The notes beneath the pieces are model-generated. The model saw only the letters and a list, made by a program, of their open reading frames with translations, was not told the DNA's origin and did not search any database. Source: Streptomyces griseoaurantiacus (GTDB lineage: Bacteria > Actinomycetota > Actinomycetes > Streptomycetales > Streptomycetaceae). From it: DNA of 64,000 nucleotides. Position numbers and translations under genes: made by a program. The stretch covers positions 78,520 through 142,519 of the forward strand of contig BNBP01000011.1 in assembly GCA_014656015.1 (NCBI GenBank), written 5' to 3'. Shown here one piece after another: positions 26,042 to 34,127 of this stretch (the stretch's first letter is position 1; the number at the start of each line of letters is the position of its first letter).

Positions 26042-26082
26042 GGATCGCTTAACCGGCCTTTAAGACGCGCTTAAGAAGATCC
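26042..26082. repeat. Cluster of TTAAG dyads within GGATC/GATCC arms
   Basis: GGATC-N-CTTAA (42-52), CTTTAAG (58-64), CTTAAG (70-75) and GATCC (78-82), offsets from 26000, make nested inverted repeats in an AT-rich patch. It lies between the glucanase promoter and the end of the TetR gene. Nearby CGGCTT/AAGCCG could be the TetR terminator. Confidence 0.4.
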
Positions 26083-26159
26083 GTTCGGCTTTGCCCGCGA
26101 AGCCGGTTCCCTTCCTCGGCACCACCGCGGGTGCCCGGCGGCGAGGGCCGGAACGTCTG

Positions 26160-26861
26160 TCACCGCCGGGGCAGTCGGGCGGCCGCACTGTTCAGCAGCA
26201 TGTCCAGGGCCGTCGGGTAGGCGCTGGTCACCATGCGCGTGGCCAGCAGCGGCGCGGCCTCCGCGATGCGCGGGTAGGTCTCGGCCGGGGCGTGCGCGTA
26301 CGTCGAGCGCCACTTGCCCTCGTCCGCGCGCAGCGCCTCCTCGGGCAGCGCCAGGGAGGCCGCGTCCAGCGCGGCGAAGGCGAGGGTCTGGTCGATGAAG
26401 GCGTGGTAGATCCGCACCGTGTCCGGCAGCGGGAAGCCCGCGGTGCGCAGCAGGTCCAGGATCACCTCGTCGGCGGCCAGTTCGTTGGCCCGGCCGGTGA
26501 CCCGGTTGGCGGTCAGCAGCGCCGCCTGCGGGTGGGCGACGTAGGCGGCGTGGATGCGCAGGCCGATGTCGCGCAGGTCCGCCCGCCACTCCCCCGTCGG
26601 CCGCCGGCCGCTCAGGGCGTGCCCGATGAGCGCGTCGCCGATGGCGAGGGTCAGCTCGTCCATGCCGCGGAAGTAGCGGTAGAGGGTGCTGGGGTCGCAG
26701 TCGAGGGCGATCCCGAGCCGGCGGGCGCTGAGTCCGCCGCTGCCGTGCTCGCGCAGCAGACGCAGCGCGGTCTCGACGATCAGCCGCTCGGAGAGCACCG
26801 TGCCGCTCCTGGTGGGCCTGCGCCTGCGGCGCCGCTCCTCGGGAACCACCGGCTTCGCCAT
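26160..26861 (-). CDS. TetR family transcriptional regulator
   Basis: 233 residues. After a basic N-terminus (RRRRRRPTR) the TetR helix-turn-helix is clear: IVETALRLLREHGSGGLSAR, LGIALDCDPSTLYRYFRGMDEL. The C-terminal ligand domain (about 90-233) resembles the TetR_C_33-like or AcrR group by its helices only; the ligand is unknown. It is divergent from a saccharopine-dehydrogenase-like gene with 186 bp between them, the usual arrangement of a TetR repressor and its target. Confidence 0.88.
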   Translation of the reverse strand: MAKPVVPEERRRRRRPTRSGTVLSERLIVETALRLLREHGSGGLSARRLGIALDCDPSTLYRYFRGMDELTLAIGDALIGHALSGRRPTGEWRADLRDIGLRIHAAYVAHPQAALLTANRVTGRANELAADEVILDLLRTAGFPLPDTVRIYHAFIDQTLAFAALDAASLALPEEALRADEGKWRSTYAHAPAETYPRIAEAAPLLATRMVTSAYPTALDMLLNSAAARLPRR

Positions 26862-26938
26862 GCCCGACCCGCCCTCCGCCTCCCCGCCCCGCCCCGCTTC
26901 GGGGAAACCCGCCTCGCCGCGGCCTTATGCCAACACCA

Positions 26939-26968
26939 TTGACCTTAGACCGTCCGGCGGCGTTGTAT
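26939..26968 (+). promoter_or_regulatory. Predicted promoter of the saccharopine-dehydrogenase-like gene
   Basis: TTGACC (26939-26944), an 18-nt spacer and TTGTAT (26963-26968) resemble a vegetative promoter. No perfect palindrome for the divergent TetR was found in this gap. Confidence 0.4.
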
Positions 26969-27047
26969 CGGCCGCACCCCGGGAACGGTTCGGGCCGGAG
27001 CGGACGGCCGGACCGGCCGGGCCGGAGAAGAGAGAGGGAGTCCCGTC

Positions 27048-28265
27048 ATGCGTGTACTTCTCGTGGGGGCCGGCGGTGTGGGCACCGCGCTGACCCGGAT
27101 CGCGGCCCGGCGCGCGTTCTTCGAGACGATGGTGGTGGCCGATCACGACCCCGCCCGGGCCGAGGCGGCCGTCGCCGCGCTCGACGGGGACGACCGCTTC
27201 CTGCCCGCCCGGGTGGACGCCGGCGACGAGGCGGCGGTGGCGGCACTGCTGGCCCGGCACCGCTGCGACATGCTCGTCAACGCCACGGACCCGCGCTTCG
27301 TGATGCCCCTTTTCCGTGCCGCGCGTGCCGCCGGAACCGGCTACCTCGACATGGCGATGTCCCTCTCCCGTCCGCACCCCGAGCGTCCGTACGAGGAGTG
27401 CGGGGTCAAGCTCGGCGACGAGCAGTTCGCGCAGGCCGAGGAGTGGGCCCGGGCGGGCGCCACGGCGCTGGTCGGCATGGGCGTCGAGCCGGGGCTCTCG
27501 GACGTGTTCGCCCGGTACGCCGCCGAGGAGCTCTTCGACGAGATCGAGGAGATCGGGGTCCGGGACGGCGCGAACCTCACCGTCGACGGCTACGACTTCG
27601 CGCCCTCGTTCAGCATCTGGACCACCATCGAGGAGTGCCTCAACCCGCCGGTGGTCTACGAGGCGGAGCGCGGCTGGTTCACCACGGCCCCGTTCAGCGA
27701 GCCGGAGGTGTTCGACTTCCCGGAGGGGATCGGCCCGGTGGAGTGCGTGAACGTCGAGCACGAGGAGGTGCTGCTCGTTCCGCGCTGGGTGGACGCGCGC
27801 CGGGTGACCTTCAAGTACGGCCTGGGCGAGGACTTCGTCCGGACGCTGAAGACGCTGCACGCGCTCGGCCTGGACCGCACCGATCCGGTGACCGTGCCGG
27901 GTGCCTCGGGTCCGGTGGCGGTCTCGCCCCGGGACGTGGTGGCCGCATGCCTGCCGGACCCGGCGACGCTGGGCGGGCGGATGCGCGGCAAGACCTGCGC
28001 GGGCACCTGGGTGCGCGGCGTCAAGGACGGCGCGGCGCGGGAGGTGTACCTGTACCACGTGGTCGACAACGAGTGGTCGATGGCCGAGTACGGGTCCCAG
28101 GCGGTGGTGTGGCAGACGGCCGTGCAGCCGGTCGTCGCCCTGGAACTGCTCGCCACCGGCGCCTGGTCGGGGGCGGGTGTACTGGGCCCTGAGGCCTTTC
28201 CGGCCCGACCCTTCCTCGATCTGCTCACGGAGTACGGCTCGCCCTGGGGGCTGCGGGAGCAGTGA
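27048..28265 (+). CDS. Saccharopine dehydrogenase-like NAD(P)-dependent oxidoreductase
   Basis: 405 residues with an N-terminal Rossmann motif VLLVGAGGVGTAL (3-15), the LVNATDPRFVMPLFRAARAAGTGYLDMA block and a C-terminal catalytic half. This is the layout of saccharopine dehydrogenase/carboxynorspermidine synthase-like proteins. The GAGGGAG Shine-Dalgarno fixes ATG 27048. The true substrate is unknown; relatives join or split amino acids or polyamines reductively. Regulation by the divergent TetR is inferred from arrangement only. Confidence 0.85.
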   Translation: MRVLLVGAGGVGTALTRIAARRAFFETMVVADHDPARAEAAVAALDGDDRFLPARVDAGDEAAVAALLARHRCDMLVNATDPRFVMPLFRAARAAGTGYLDMAMSLSRPHPERPYEECGVKLGDEQFAQAEEWARAGATALVGMGVEPGLSDVFARYAAEELFDEIEEIGVRDGANLTVDGYDFAPSFSIWTTIEECLNPPVVYEAERGWFTTAPFSEPEVFDFPEGIGPVECVNVEHEEVLLVPRWVDARRVTFKYGLGEDFVRTLKTLHALGLDRTDPVTVPGASGPVAVSPRDVVAACLPDPATLGGRMRGKTCAGTWVRGVKDGAAREVYLYHVVDNEWSMAEYGSQAVVWQTAVQPVVALELLATGAWSGAGVLGPEAFPARPFLDLLTEYGSPWGLREQ

Positions 28266-28282
28266 GTGCCGGCAGCCCGGCG

Positions 28283-28333
28283 GTCCGGCCCCACCTCGCG
28301 GCGTCGCGGAGCGTGGCCGCGAGGTGGCCGGAC
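28283..28333. terminator. Strong bidirectional terminator
   Basis: GTCCGGCC plus CACCTCGCGGC (28283-28302) pairs with GCCGCGAGGTGGCCGGAC (28316-28333). This is an 18-bp stem with a 2-nt bulge and 13-nt loop. It lies between convergent genes ending at 28265 and 28350. Confidence 0.75.
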
Positions 28334-28349
28334 GGACAAGCGCCGACGG

Positions 28350-28628
28350 TCAGGCGTGCCGGTGCGAGCGGCGGTCGCCGGTGAAGAGTCGGTAGAGCAC
28401 GAGCAGGATCAGCGAGCCGACGATGGCCGCGATCCACGTCGACAGGTCGAAGAAACCGTCGATCGAGTCCACGCCGAAGATGACCTTGCCGAGCCAGCCG
28501 CCCAGCAGACCACCGACGATGCCGATGAGCATCGTGACGATGATGCCGCCCGGGTCCTTGCCCGGAAGCAGGAGCTTGGCGATGGCGCCGGCCAGCAGAC
28601 CGATCAGAATCCACGCGATGATGCCCAC
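28350..28628 (-). CDS. GlsB/YeaQ/YmgE family stress membrane protein
   Basis: 92 residues from GTG 28628, fixed by GGAGG five bases upstream. Three membrane segments are seen: IIAWILIGLLAGAIAKLLL, GGIIVTMLIGIVGGLLGGWLG and WIAAIVGSLILLVLYRLF. PGKDPGGI between the first two is the signature of the transglycosylase-associated/GlsB family. Members are small inner-membrane proteins induced by general and acid stress; molecular function is unknown. The gene is isolated by terminators on both sides. Confidence 0.85.
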   Translation of the reverse strand: MGIIAWILIGLLAGAIAKLLLPGKDPGGIIVTMLIGIVGGLLGGWLGKVIFGVDSIDGFFDLSTWIAAIVGSLILLVLYRLFTGDRRSHRHA

Positions 28629-28795
28629 GGAGTCCTCCACTCTCGGGATGTGATGTACATGCCGTCGCATGTGCGTTCCTCATCCGTCTGCACCGAGAAG
28701 GCCGCCGCAAACCCACCGTTTGACAGACGCGCCGGTTTCCGCGTCCTCCGCGCCCCTCCGTGGGTCCTTCCGCTCCTCCGCCCGTTCGCGTCGTG

Positions 28796-28897
28796 CCGGC
28801 GCCGGGTTCCCGGGGCCCCGTCCCCCATGGGCCACGCGCGGGAACCCGGCGCCGGACTGCTCCGGAGGCCTTCCCCCACGGGGCCTGACCGGAGCCG
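28796..28897. terminator. Two consecutive large hairpins
   Basis: A 17-bp perfect stem (28796-28812 with 28839-28855, core GGCGCCGGGTTCCCG) is followed by CTCCGGAGGCC/GGCCTGACCGGAG (28860-28897). Both loops contain TCCCCCA. They fill most of the 285-bp gap between the GlsB-like gene start and the end of the next minus gene, and probably terminate the latter. Confidence 0.55.
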
Positions 28898-28913
28898 GAG
28901 GGCGCCGCCCGGG

Positions 28914-29453
28914 TCACATGTGAAGCGTGCGGGCGAGCGCCGAGGCCGCGGTGGCGAGTTCCGGATCGTTCTCGGTGAGCAGCGGGGCGAGGAGGTGCCG
29001 GTCGGCCCGGACCGCGCGGCGGGCCTGACGCTCCCAGCCGACCCAGTCCTCGCCCTGGTGGAGCAGTTTCGGATAGGAGCGGGCCGTCAGCTCCCACTGG
29101 CGGGCCTCGGCGATGTTCCTGAGCAGGTCGACGACCCCGGCGCGGCAGGCGGCGTGCGGAAGCCGGGCGATCTCCCAGAGGAAGGGCACCGTGGGCGCGG
29201 TGGCCTGTTCCACGACGAAGCCGTACTGGCAGATCCGCTCGCGCAGTTCGGCCAGGGCGGTGCGGGCGACCGCCTCCTCGCCCCAGGCCAGCAGGTTCAG
29301 CAGGGACGGGACGGCCGCCGCGGAGCCCCGGGAGTCCCGCATCCGGCCCCAGGGCACCCGCGAGAGGTTTCTCAGCGGTGCCGTGACGTCCGCCGCGGCC
29401 GGTGTCGCCGGCCGGTGCTCCGTTCCGGTCTGCTCGGTTGTAGCGGCACTCAT
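28914..29453 (-). CDS. HEAT-like helical repeat protein, hypothetical
   Basis: 179 residues from ATG 29453 with a GAAGGG tract upstream. After a Thr/Ala-rich N-terminus, the rest alternates amphipathic helices in pairs. These are VPSLLNLLAWGEEAVARTAL, TVPFLWEIARLPHAACRAG and the C-terminal LLAPLLTENDPELATAAS. The pattern suggests a short HEAT or armadillo-like scaffold. No enzymatic motif is seen. It is divergent from the DUF397 gene, sharing a 314-bp intergenic region. Confidence 0.65.
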   Translation of the reverse strand: MSAATTEQTGTEHRPATPAAADVTAPLRNLSRVPWGRMRDSRGSAAAVPSLLNLLAWGEEAVARTALAELRERICQYGFVVEQATAPTVPFLWEIARLPHAACRAGVVDLLRNIAEARQWELTARSYPKLLHQGEDWVGWERQARRAVRADRHLLAPLLTENDPELATAASALARTLHM

Positions 29454-29612
29454 GATGTCGGGCCCTTCCACGGCGCTCACGTCGGTTGTGCGGCGAAGCC
29501 GGCTGTACGCGCAGGTCGTGAGTCTGCGGTGCCCGCGGTCCCACTCCGCCACGACACGGCACTTGCCTGATGTCACGTCAGTTCACGCCGCCGGGGCGGG
29601 GGTTGACGCCGC

Positions 29613-29621
29613 TGCTATTAT
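29613..29621 (+). promoter_or_regulatory. Extended -10 promoter of the DUF397 gene
   Basis: TGC-TATTAT is an extended -10 element with no good -35. The 314-bp gap (29454-29767) otherwise holds the palindrome at 29639 and a long leader. Confidence 0.4.
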
Positions 29622-29638
29622 CCATGCCACAAGCGAGT

Positions 29639-29654
29639 CCGTGCAATTGCACGG
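29639..29654. promoter_or_regulatory. Perfect 16-bp palindrome, candidate operator
   Basis: CCGTGCAATTGCACGG is fully self-complementary and AT-centred. It sits about 11-27 nt after the predicted DUF397 transcription start and is a likely site for the adjacent XRE regulator. Confidence 0.5.
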
Positions 29655-29767
29655 GAAATTTCATGGAAGTTGGCCGGATGCGGACCCCGCCGCCCGGCCG
29701 GCGTCCGCCACGGGCCGGCGCCCGCGTGCGATCCACTGAACGACGGAACATCAGCAAGGAGACTGCG

Positions 29768-29998
29768 GTGCCCCACGTAGCCAATGGAGTGCAGGCAAGC
29801 TCATTGGACGCCCGGTGGATCAAGAGCCGGCACAGCAACGCGGAGGGCAACTGCGTCGAAGTGGCCGCCCTGACCGGCGGCGGCGTCGCGATGCGCAATT
29901 CCCGCGACCCCCACGGACCGGCACTGGTCTACACGTCGGCGGAGATCGCCGCCTTCCTGGCCGGCGCCAAGGACGGGGAGTTCGACCACCTGCTGTGA
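29768..29998 (+). CDS. DUF397 domain protein
   Basis: 76 residues from GTG 29768, with AAGGAG six bases upstream. The domain is complete: ARWIKSRHSNAEGNCVEVA, VAMRNSRDPHGPALVYTSAEI and a C-terminal FLAGAKDGEFDHLL. DUF397 proteins (BldB/WhiJ-associated group) are small partners or antagonists of XRE regulators and influence Streptomyces development and antibiotic production. The paired XRE gene is next door, 224 bp downstream, in the less usual order with DUF397 first. Confidence 0.9.
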   Translation: MPHVANGVQASSLDARWIKSRHSNAEGNCVEVAALTGGGVAMRNSRDPHGPALVYTSAEIAAFLAGAKDGEFDHLL

Positions 29999-30128
29999 GA
30001 CACCGCCCCGGGCCGGCAGGACGGCTCCCGGCGGAACGGGGCGACAAGGCACGGGGCGACAAGGCACGGGAGGACGCGGACGGCAACTCCCGGACCCGAG
30101 GGCTCACTTGGGAGAGCGTCGAAACGGA

Positions 30129-30159
30129 GCGGAGGTCTGCCACTTCCGGCGACCTCCGC
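30129..30159 (+). terminator. Hairpin between DUF397 and XRE genes
   Basis: GCGGAGGTC (30129-30137) pairs with GACCTCCGC (30151-30159) through a perfect 9-bp stem and 13-nt loop. A GATAAT box at 30181-30186 suggests a separate XRE promoter after it. Confidence 0.45.
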
Positions 30160-30222
30160 TACCGGCACACCTCGGGATGCGATAATGCAGTCTCGTTCTC
30201 TGCCGGTCGACTGGGAGCCAGG

Positions 30223-31140
30223 ATGTCCTCCACGCAGCACCGCGTCTCCCGCCTGGAGACGTATCTCGACCGGACCGAGCCCGCGCCGACCCTGCTGAAG
30301 ATGCTGGTCGGCGTGCAGCTCGCCGGGTTCCGCGAGGACGCCGAACTCTCCCAGGAGCAGGCGGCGCGCGCCCTGGGGTTCAGCCCCGCCAAGCTCTCCC
30401 GCATCGAGGCCGGCAAGGGCCGCCGTCCTCCCGTCGAGGCGGACGTGCGCGCGCTGCTCGACCTGTACAAGGTCGACGAGTACGAGGCCTCGGTCCTGCT
30501 GAAGCTGCTCCGGCGCGCGGGCGAACCGGGCTGGTGGCAGCGGTACGACAAGCGGCTGATGCCCGAGTGGTTCGACCGGCTGGTCGGGCTCCAGGAGGCG
30601 GCCGCCGCCATCCGTACCTTCGAGATCCAGTACGTGCCGGGACTGCTGCAGACGCCCGCCTACACCCGCGCGATCGTCGAGCGCGGACTGCCGACCGCGT
30701 CGGCGACCGAGGTGGAGCGCCGGGTGGAGCTGCGGACGCGCCGCAAACGGCTGCTGGAGCGCCCGGACGCCCCGCAGTTCTGGGCGGTTCTCGACGAGTC
30801 CGTCGTGCTCCGCGTCCTGGGCAGCAGGGAGATCATGCGGGAGCAGTTGCTCCACCTGATCGACATGGCCGAGCGGCCCCATGTGACCGTGCAGATCATC
30901 CCGCTGGACGTGACCCGGGCCTCCGCGCCGGCCATCCCCGTGACGTACCTCCGCTTCGGCGGCTCACACCTGCCGGACGTCGTCTACCTCGAGCACATCA
31001 GGAGCGCCAACTACCTCGAGGACCGGGACGAGACGGAGGAGTACCGGCTGGCGCTGGACCGGCTGGCCGACGAGGCACTCGACCCCCGGGAGTCCCTGCG
31101 GCTGCTGCGCGAGACGGTCGCGAGCCGGTATCCGGCGTAG
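30223..31140 (+). CDS. XRE family regulator with DUF5753 (Scr1/WhiJ type)
   Basis: 305 residues from ATG 30223 after a GGGAG. The Cro/CI helix-turn-helix lies at about 28-85 (LAGFREDAELSQEQAARALGF, SPAKLSRIEAGKG). The rest is the DUF5753 domain with EIQYVPGLLQTPAYTRA, VVLRVLGSREIMREQL and VTVQIIPLDV. This family pairs with DUF397 proteins and regulates development or secondary metabolism. The palindrome upstream of the DUF397 gene is a candidate binding site. Confidence 0.92.
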   Translation: MSSTQHRVSRLETYLDRTEPAPTLLKMLVGVQLAGFREDAELSQEQAARALGFSPAKLSRIEAGKGRRPPVEADVRALLDLYKVDEYEASVLLKLLRRAGEPGWWQRYDKRLMPEWFDRLVGLQEAAAAIRTFEIQYVPGLLQTPAYTRAIVERGLPTASATEVERRVELRTRRKRLLERPDAPQFWAVLDESVVLRVLGSREIMREQLLHLIDMAERPHVTVQIIPLDVTRASAPAIPVTYLRFGGSHLPDVVYLEHIRSANYLEDRDETEEYRLALDRLADEALDPRESLRLLRETVASRYPA

Positions 31141-31147
31141 TACGGGG

Positions 31148-31170
31148 GCCGGTCCCGGCGCGGGACCGGC
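31148..31170. terminator. Hairpin terminator between convergent genes
   Basis: GCCGGTCCCG (31148-31157) and CGGGACCGGC (31161-31170) form a perfect 10-bp stem with a 3-nt loop, right after the XRE stop codon. Confidence 0.7.
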
Positions 31171-31240
31171 TCTCGCTCCGAAGGACCACGAAGGCCACGA
31201 AGGCCTCAGAGGCCGTATGAGCAGGCGGAACCCGGTCGGA

Positions 31241-32059
31241 TCAGGGGACCCGGGCCACGCCGCCGAACTCGATCCACTCCTGTGTCTGCTGCCGGGGCGC
31301 CACCTCGGTGTCCGGCCGCCAGGTGGAGACCTCCACCAGGCCGGGCGGGAGGATCTCCAGTCCCTCGAACAGCTCCGCCACGTCCTGCTCCCGGCGCACC
31401 CGGCCCCAGTTGCCCTGCGTGGTGGTGTCCATGAAGTCGGTGACGAAGTCCCGCACCTCGGGGTCCTCGCTGACCAGCTGGCACATGACCATCAGGCTGC
31501 CCGGCGCGAGCCGCTCCCGCACCCGCCGGACGAGGGCGAGCGGGCCGTCGGTCTCGCTGTCCGGTATGCAGTGCATGACCGAGACGAACAGCACGCCGAC
31601 CGGCTCGGAGAAGTCGATCAGCCGCTTGGTGTCCGGGTGGGAGAAGATCCCCTCGGTGTCCCTCATGTCCGCCTGGATCACGGCCGTGCGGTCGTTCTGG
31701 TCGAGCAGGGCCCGGCCGTGCACCAGCACCATCGGGTCGTTGTCGACGTACACCACCCGGGACTCCGGGTCGATGCTCTGGGCGACCTGGTGCACGTTGT
31801 CCTGGGTCGGCAAACCGGACCCGTGGTCCAGGAACTGCCGGATGCCGTAGTCCTCGGCCAGTACCCGGACGACACGCTGCAGGAAGCGACGGTTGTTGAT
31901 CGCCAGCACCCGTGTGCTCGGCACGACCCTGTCGAGTTCCTCGACCGCCGCGCGGTCGGCCGCGTAGTTGTCCTTGCCGCCGAGGTAGTAGTCGTACATT
32001 CGCGCGGCCGTGGGCACCGTCGCGTCGATCTCCCTGGACAACTCCCTACCAGGCTGCAT
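31241..32059 (-). CDS. SAM-dependent methyltransferase, DUF574 type
   Basis: 272 residues. The signature TVPTAARMYDYYLGGKDNYAADR and the following NRRFLQRVVRVLAEDYGIRQFLDHGSGLPT (with the SAM-binding Asp and Gly) identify the actinomycete DUF574 methyltransferase family, abundant in Streptomyces and often near XRE/DUF397 genes. Substrate is unknown. ATG 32059 follows GGGGGA by four bases; ATG 32071 is an in-frame alternative adding four residues. Confidence 0.88.
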   Translation of the reverse strand: MQPGRELSREIDATVPTAARMYDYYLGGKDNYAADRAAVEELDRVVPSTRVLAINNRRFLQRVVRVLAEDYGIRQFLDHGSGLPTQDNVHQVAQSIDPESRVVYVDNDPMVLVHGRALLDQNDRTAVIQADMRDTEGIFSHPDTKRLIDFSEPVGVLFVSVMHCIPDSETDGPLALVRRVRERLAPGSLMVMCQLVSEDPEVRDFVTDFMDTTTQGNWGRVRREQDVAELFEGLEILPPGLVEVSTWRPDTEVAPRQQTQEWIEFGGVARVP

Positions 32060-32252
32060 TCGTTCCCCCATGATCCGTGCCGCGTCAGCCCTCAGCAGGA
32101 TCAGACAGTACAGCCTCCCGAGCCGTCGTTCGACGGTTCCGCGAGGATCGGTTCCGGCCCGTGGCCCCGGCGTGCGCCCGGGGTGCGCCGGGGACGCGCG
32201 CGTAGGAGCGTAGGCGGGGGAAAGAGGAACCGCGCCGGCAGAGGGGAACGTC

Positions 32253-33410
32253 ATGGACGGGCGTCTGGTGCCCGGCCTCGCGGGCCGGGAGGAGCGGGGC
32301 TGGCTGCGCGGCGCCCCGCCGCCCCGGTACGTGCGGCTGCTCCCGTACGCCCTGCTGCTGGGCATCGCCCTGCCGGGCCCGCTCAGCGGGCACGCGGTGG
32401 ACATCGGCTTCCTGCTCGGCGCCGTCCCGCCGCTGGCCGTGCTCTCGTACGGACCGCTGGCCACCGCCGCGCTCGGCGGGCTGGCCGTCCTGCTGCTGTA
32501 CGTCCCGGCGGTGCGGGTGGACCATCCCGGCAACACGGACCTGCTGGCCATCTGCTTCATCGCCGTGCTCAGCGTCTTCGCCGCGCTGGTGCGCAGCCGC
32601 CGTGACGCCCAGCTCGTCACCGTGCGCACCGTCGCGGAGGCCGCCCAGTTCGCCGTGCTGCCGCCGCTGCCCGAGCGGGTCGGCCCGCTGGGCTGTGCGG
32701 GTCTGTACCGGGCGGCACAGCGGGAGGCGCTGGTCGGGGGTGACTTCTTCGACGTCCGGGACAGCCCGTACGGGATCCGGGCGGTGGTCGGCGACGTCCA
32801 GGGGCACGGGCTGTCGGCCGTCGGCACGGTGGTGTCGCTGCTGGGCGCGTTCCGCGAGGCGGTGCTCGACGAGCCCGACATGCGGGACGTCGTGGCCCGG
32901 CTGGACCGCCGCCTCGTGACCGACACGGCGGAGACCGAGCACGCCGAACTGTTCGCGACGGCGGTGCTCCTCGAGTTCTCGGCCGGGGCGCGCGAGGTGT
33001 CCGTGATGTGCTGCGGGCAGCCGCCCCCGCTGCTGCTGCGCGAGGGCGGGGCGGCCGAGCTGGACGTGCCGGAGGCGCCGCCGCTCGGTCTCGGGCTGGG
33101 CGAGGGGGCGCCGCAACCCGAGCGGGTGCGGGTGCCGCTGCGCCGGGACGACCGGCTGTTCGTGGTCACCGACGGGGTGACCGAGGCACGCGACGCGGCG
33201 GGCCGCTTCTATCCGCTGCGGGAGCGGCTCGCGAGGCTGGCGGGGACGCGGGTGACCCCCACGGCGGCGGTCGCACGGGTGTGGGAGGACCTGGTGCGGT
33301 TCTCCACGCGGCTGGACGACGACGTGACGATGCTGGTGCTCACGCCCGAACCGCCCGAACCGCCGGAGATCGCTGAGGGACGACAAGCCCTGAGGCACGA
33401 CAAGCCCTGA
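32253..33410 (+). CDS. Membrane-bound PP2C (SpoIIE-type) phosphatase
   Basis: 385 residues. Three membrane helices lie in the first 125 residues (YVRLLPYALLLGIALPGPL, GFLLGAVPPLAVLSYGPLATAA, LLAICFIAVLSVFAAL). A cytoplasmic PP2C domain (about 140-370) follows, with GGDFFDV, GDVQGHGLSA, VTDGVTEARD and DDDVTMLVL. The small membrane part has no recognisable sensor. By family it dephosphorylates an anti-sigma antagonist. The last codons run into a three-copy 17-bp tandem repeat. Confidence 0.87.
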   Translation: MDGRLVPGLAGREERGWLRGAPPPRYVRLLPYALLLGIALPGPLSGHAVDIGFLLGAVPPLAVLSYGPLATAALGGLAVLLLYVPAVRVDHPGNTDLLAICFIAVLSVFAALVRSRRDAQLVTVRTVAEAAQFAVLPPLPERVGPLGCAGLYRAAQREALVGGDFFDVRDSPYGIRAVVGDVQGHGLSAVGTVVSLLGAFREAVLDEPDMRDVVARLDRRLVTDTAETEHAELFATAVLLEFSAGAREVSVMCCGQPPPLLLREGGAAELDVPEAPPLGLGLGEGAPQPERVRVPLRRDDRLFVVTDGVTEARDAAGRFYPLRERLARLAGTRVTPTAAVARVWEDLVRFSTRLDDDVTMLVLTPEPPEPPEIAEGRQALRHDKP

Positions 33411-33423
33411 GGGACGACAGGCC
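33373..33423 (+). repeat. Three 17-bp tandem repeats spanning a stop codon
   Basis: Units CTGAGGGACGACAAGCC (33373-33389), CTGAGGCACGACAAGCC (33390-33406) and CTGAGGGACGACAGGCC (33407-33423) are followed by a partial CTAAGG. The TGA stop of the phosphatase falls in the third unit. Confidence 0.8.
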
Positions 33424-33436
33424 CTAAGGTCGGTGG

Positions 33437-34057
33437 ATGGCGAAGTACTTCGACGTTCATCCCGACAACCCCCAGGCGCGCACCATCGGGCAGGTTGCCG
33501 ACAGCATTCGTGACGGTGCGCTCGTGGTGTATCCGACGGACTCCTGTTTCGCTCTCGGGTGCCGGCTGGGCAGCCGGGACGGGATGGAGCGGATCAGGTC
33601 CATCCGACAGCTCGACAGCAGGCACCACTTCACCCTGGTGTGCCGGGACTTCGCGCAGCTCGGCCAGTTCGTGCGGGTCGACAACGACGTGTTCCGCGCG
33701 GTGAAGGCGTCCACCCCCGGCAGCTACACGTTCATCCTGCCCGCCACTCCCGAGGTGCCGCGCAAGCTTCTGCATCCGAAGAAGCGGACCGTCGGCGTGC
33801 GCATCCCCGACCACCGGGTCGTCCAGGCGCTCCTCGCCGAGCTGGGCGAGCCGCTGCTGTCCAGCACGCTGCTCCTGCCGGACGAGGAGGAGCCGATGAC
33901 GGTCGGCTGGGAGATCAAGGAGCGGCTCGACCACGTCGTGGACGCCGTGATCGACTCCGGTGACTGCGGGACCGAGCCGACGACGGTCGTGGACTTCTCC
34001 AGCGGTGAGGCGGAGATCGTCCGCCGGGGCGCGGGGGACCCCTCCCGGTTCGAGTGA
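33437..34057 (+). CDS. Sua5/YciO/YrdC family protein
   Basis: 206 residues. The YrdC fold signature is clear: ALVVYPTDSCFALGC, a KRTVGVRIPDH strand and LLSSTLLLP. Sua5/YrdC enzymes make threonylcarbamoyl-adenylate for tRNA t6A. This sequence lacks a C-terminal Sua5 domain and resembles the YciO branch, whose function is less certain. The gene begins 26 bp after the phosphatase stop but without a strong Shine-Dalgarno. Confidence 0.85.
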   Translation: MAKYFDVHPDNPQARTIGQVADSIRDGALVVYPTDSCFALGCRLGSRDGMERIRSIRQLDSRHHFTLVCRDFAQLGQFVRVDNDVFRAVKASTPGSYTFILPATPEVPRKLLHPKKRTVGVRIPDHRVVQALLAELGEPLLSSTLLLPDEEEPMTVGWEIKERLDHVVDAVIDSGDCGTEPTTVVDFSSGEAEIVRRGAGDPSRFE

Positions 34058-34080
34058 GGGCGGCCGGCGCCCGGGGTCGG

Positions 34081-34127
34081 GGGCCGGTGGGGCCCGCCGG
34101 GTGAACCGGCGCGTGCCCCACCGGCCC
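34081..34127 (+). terminator. Large nested hairpin terminator
   Basis: GGGCCGGTGGGGC (34081-34093) pairs perfectly with GCCCCACCGGCCC (34115-34127), enclosing an inner CGCCGG/CCGGCG stem with a GTGAA loop. Confidence 0.7.
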
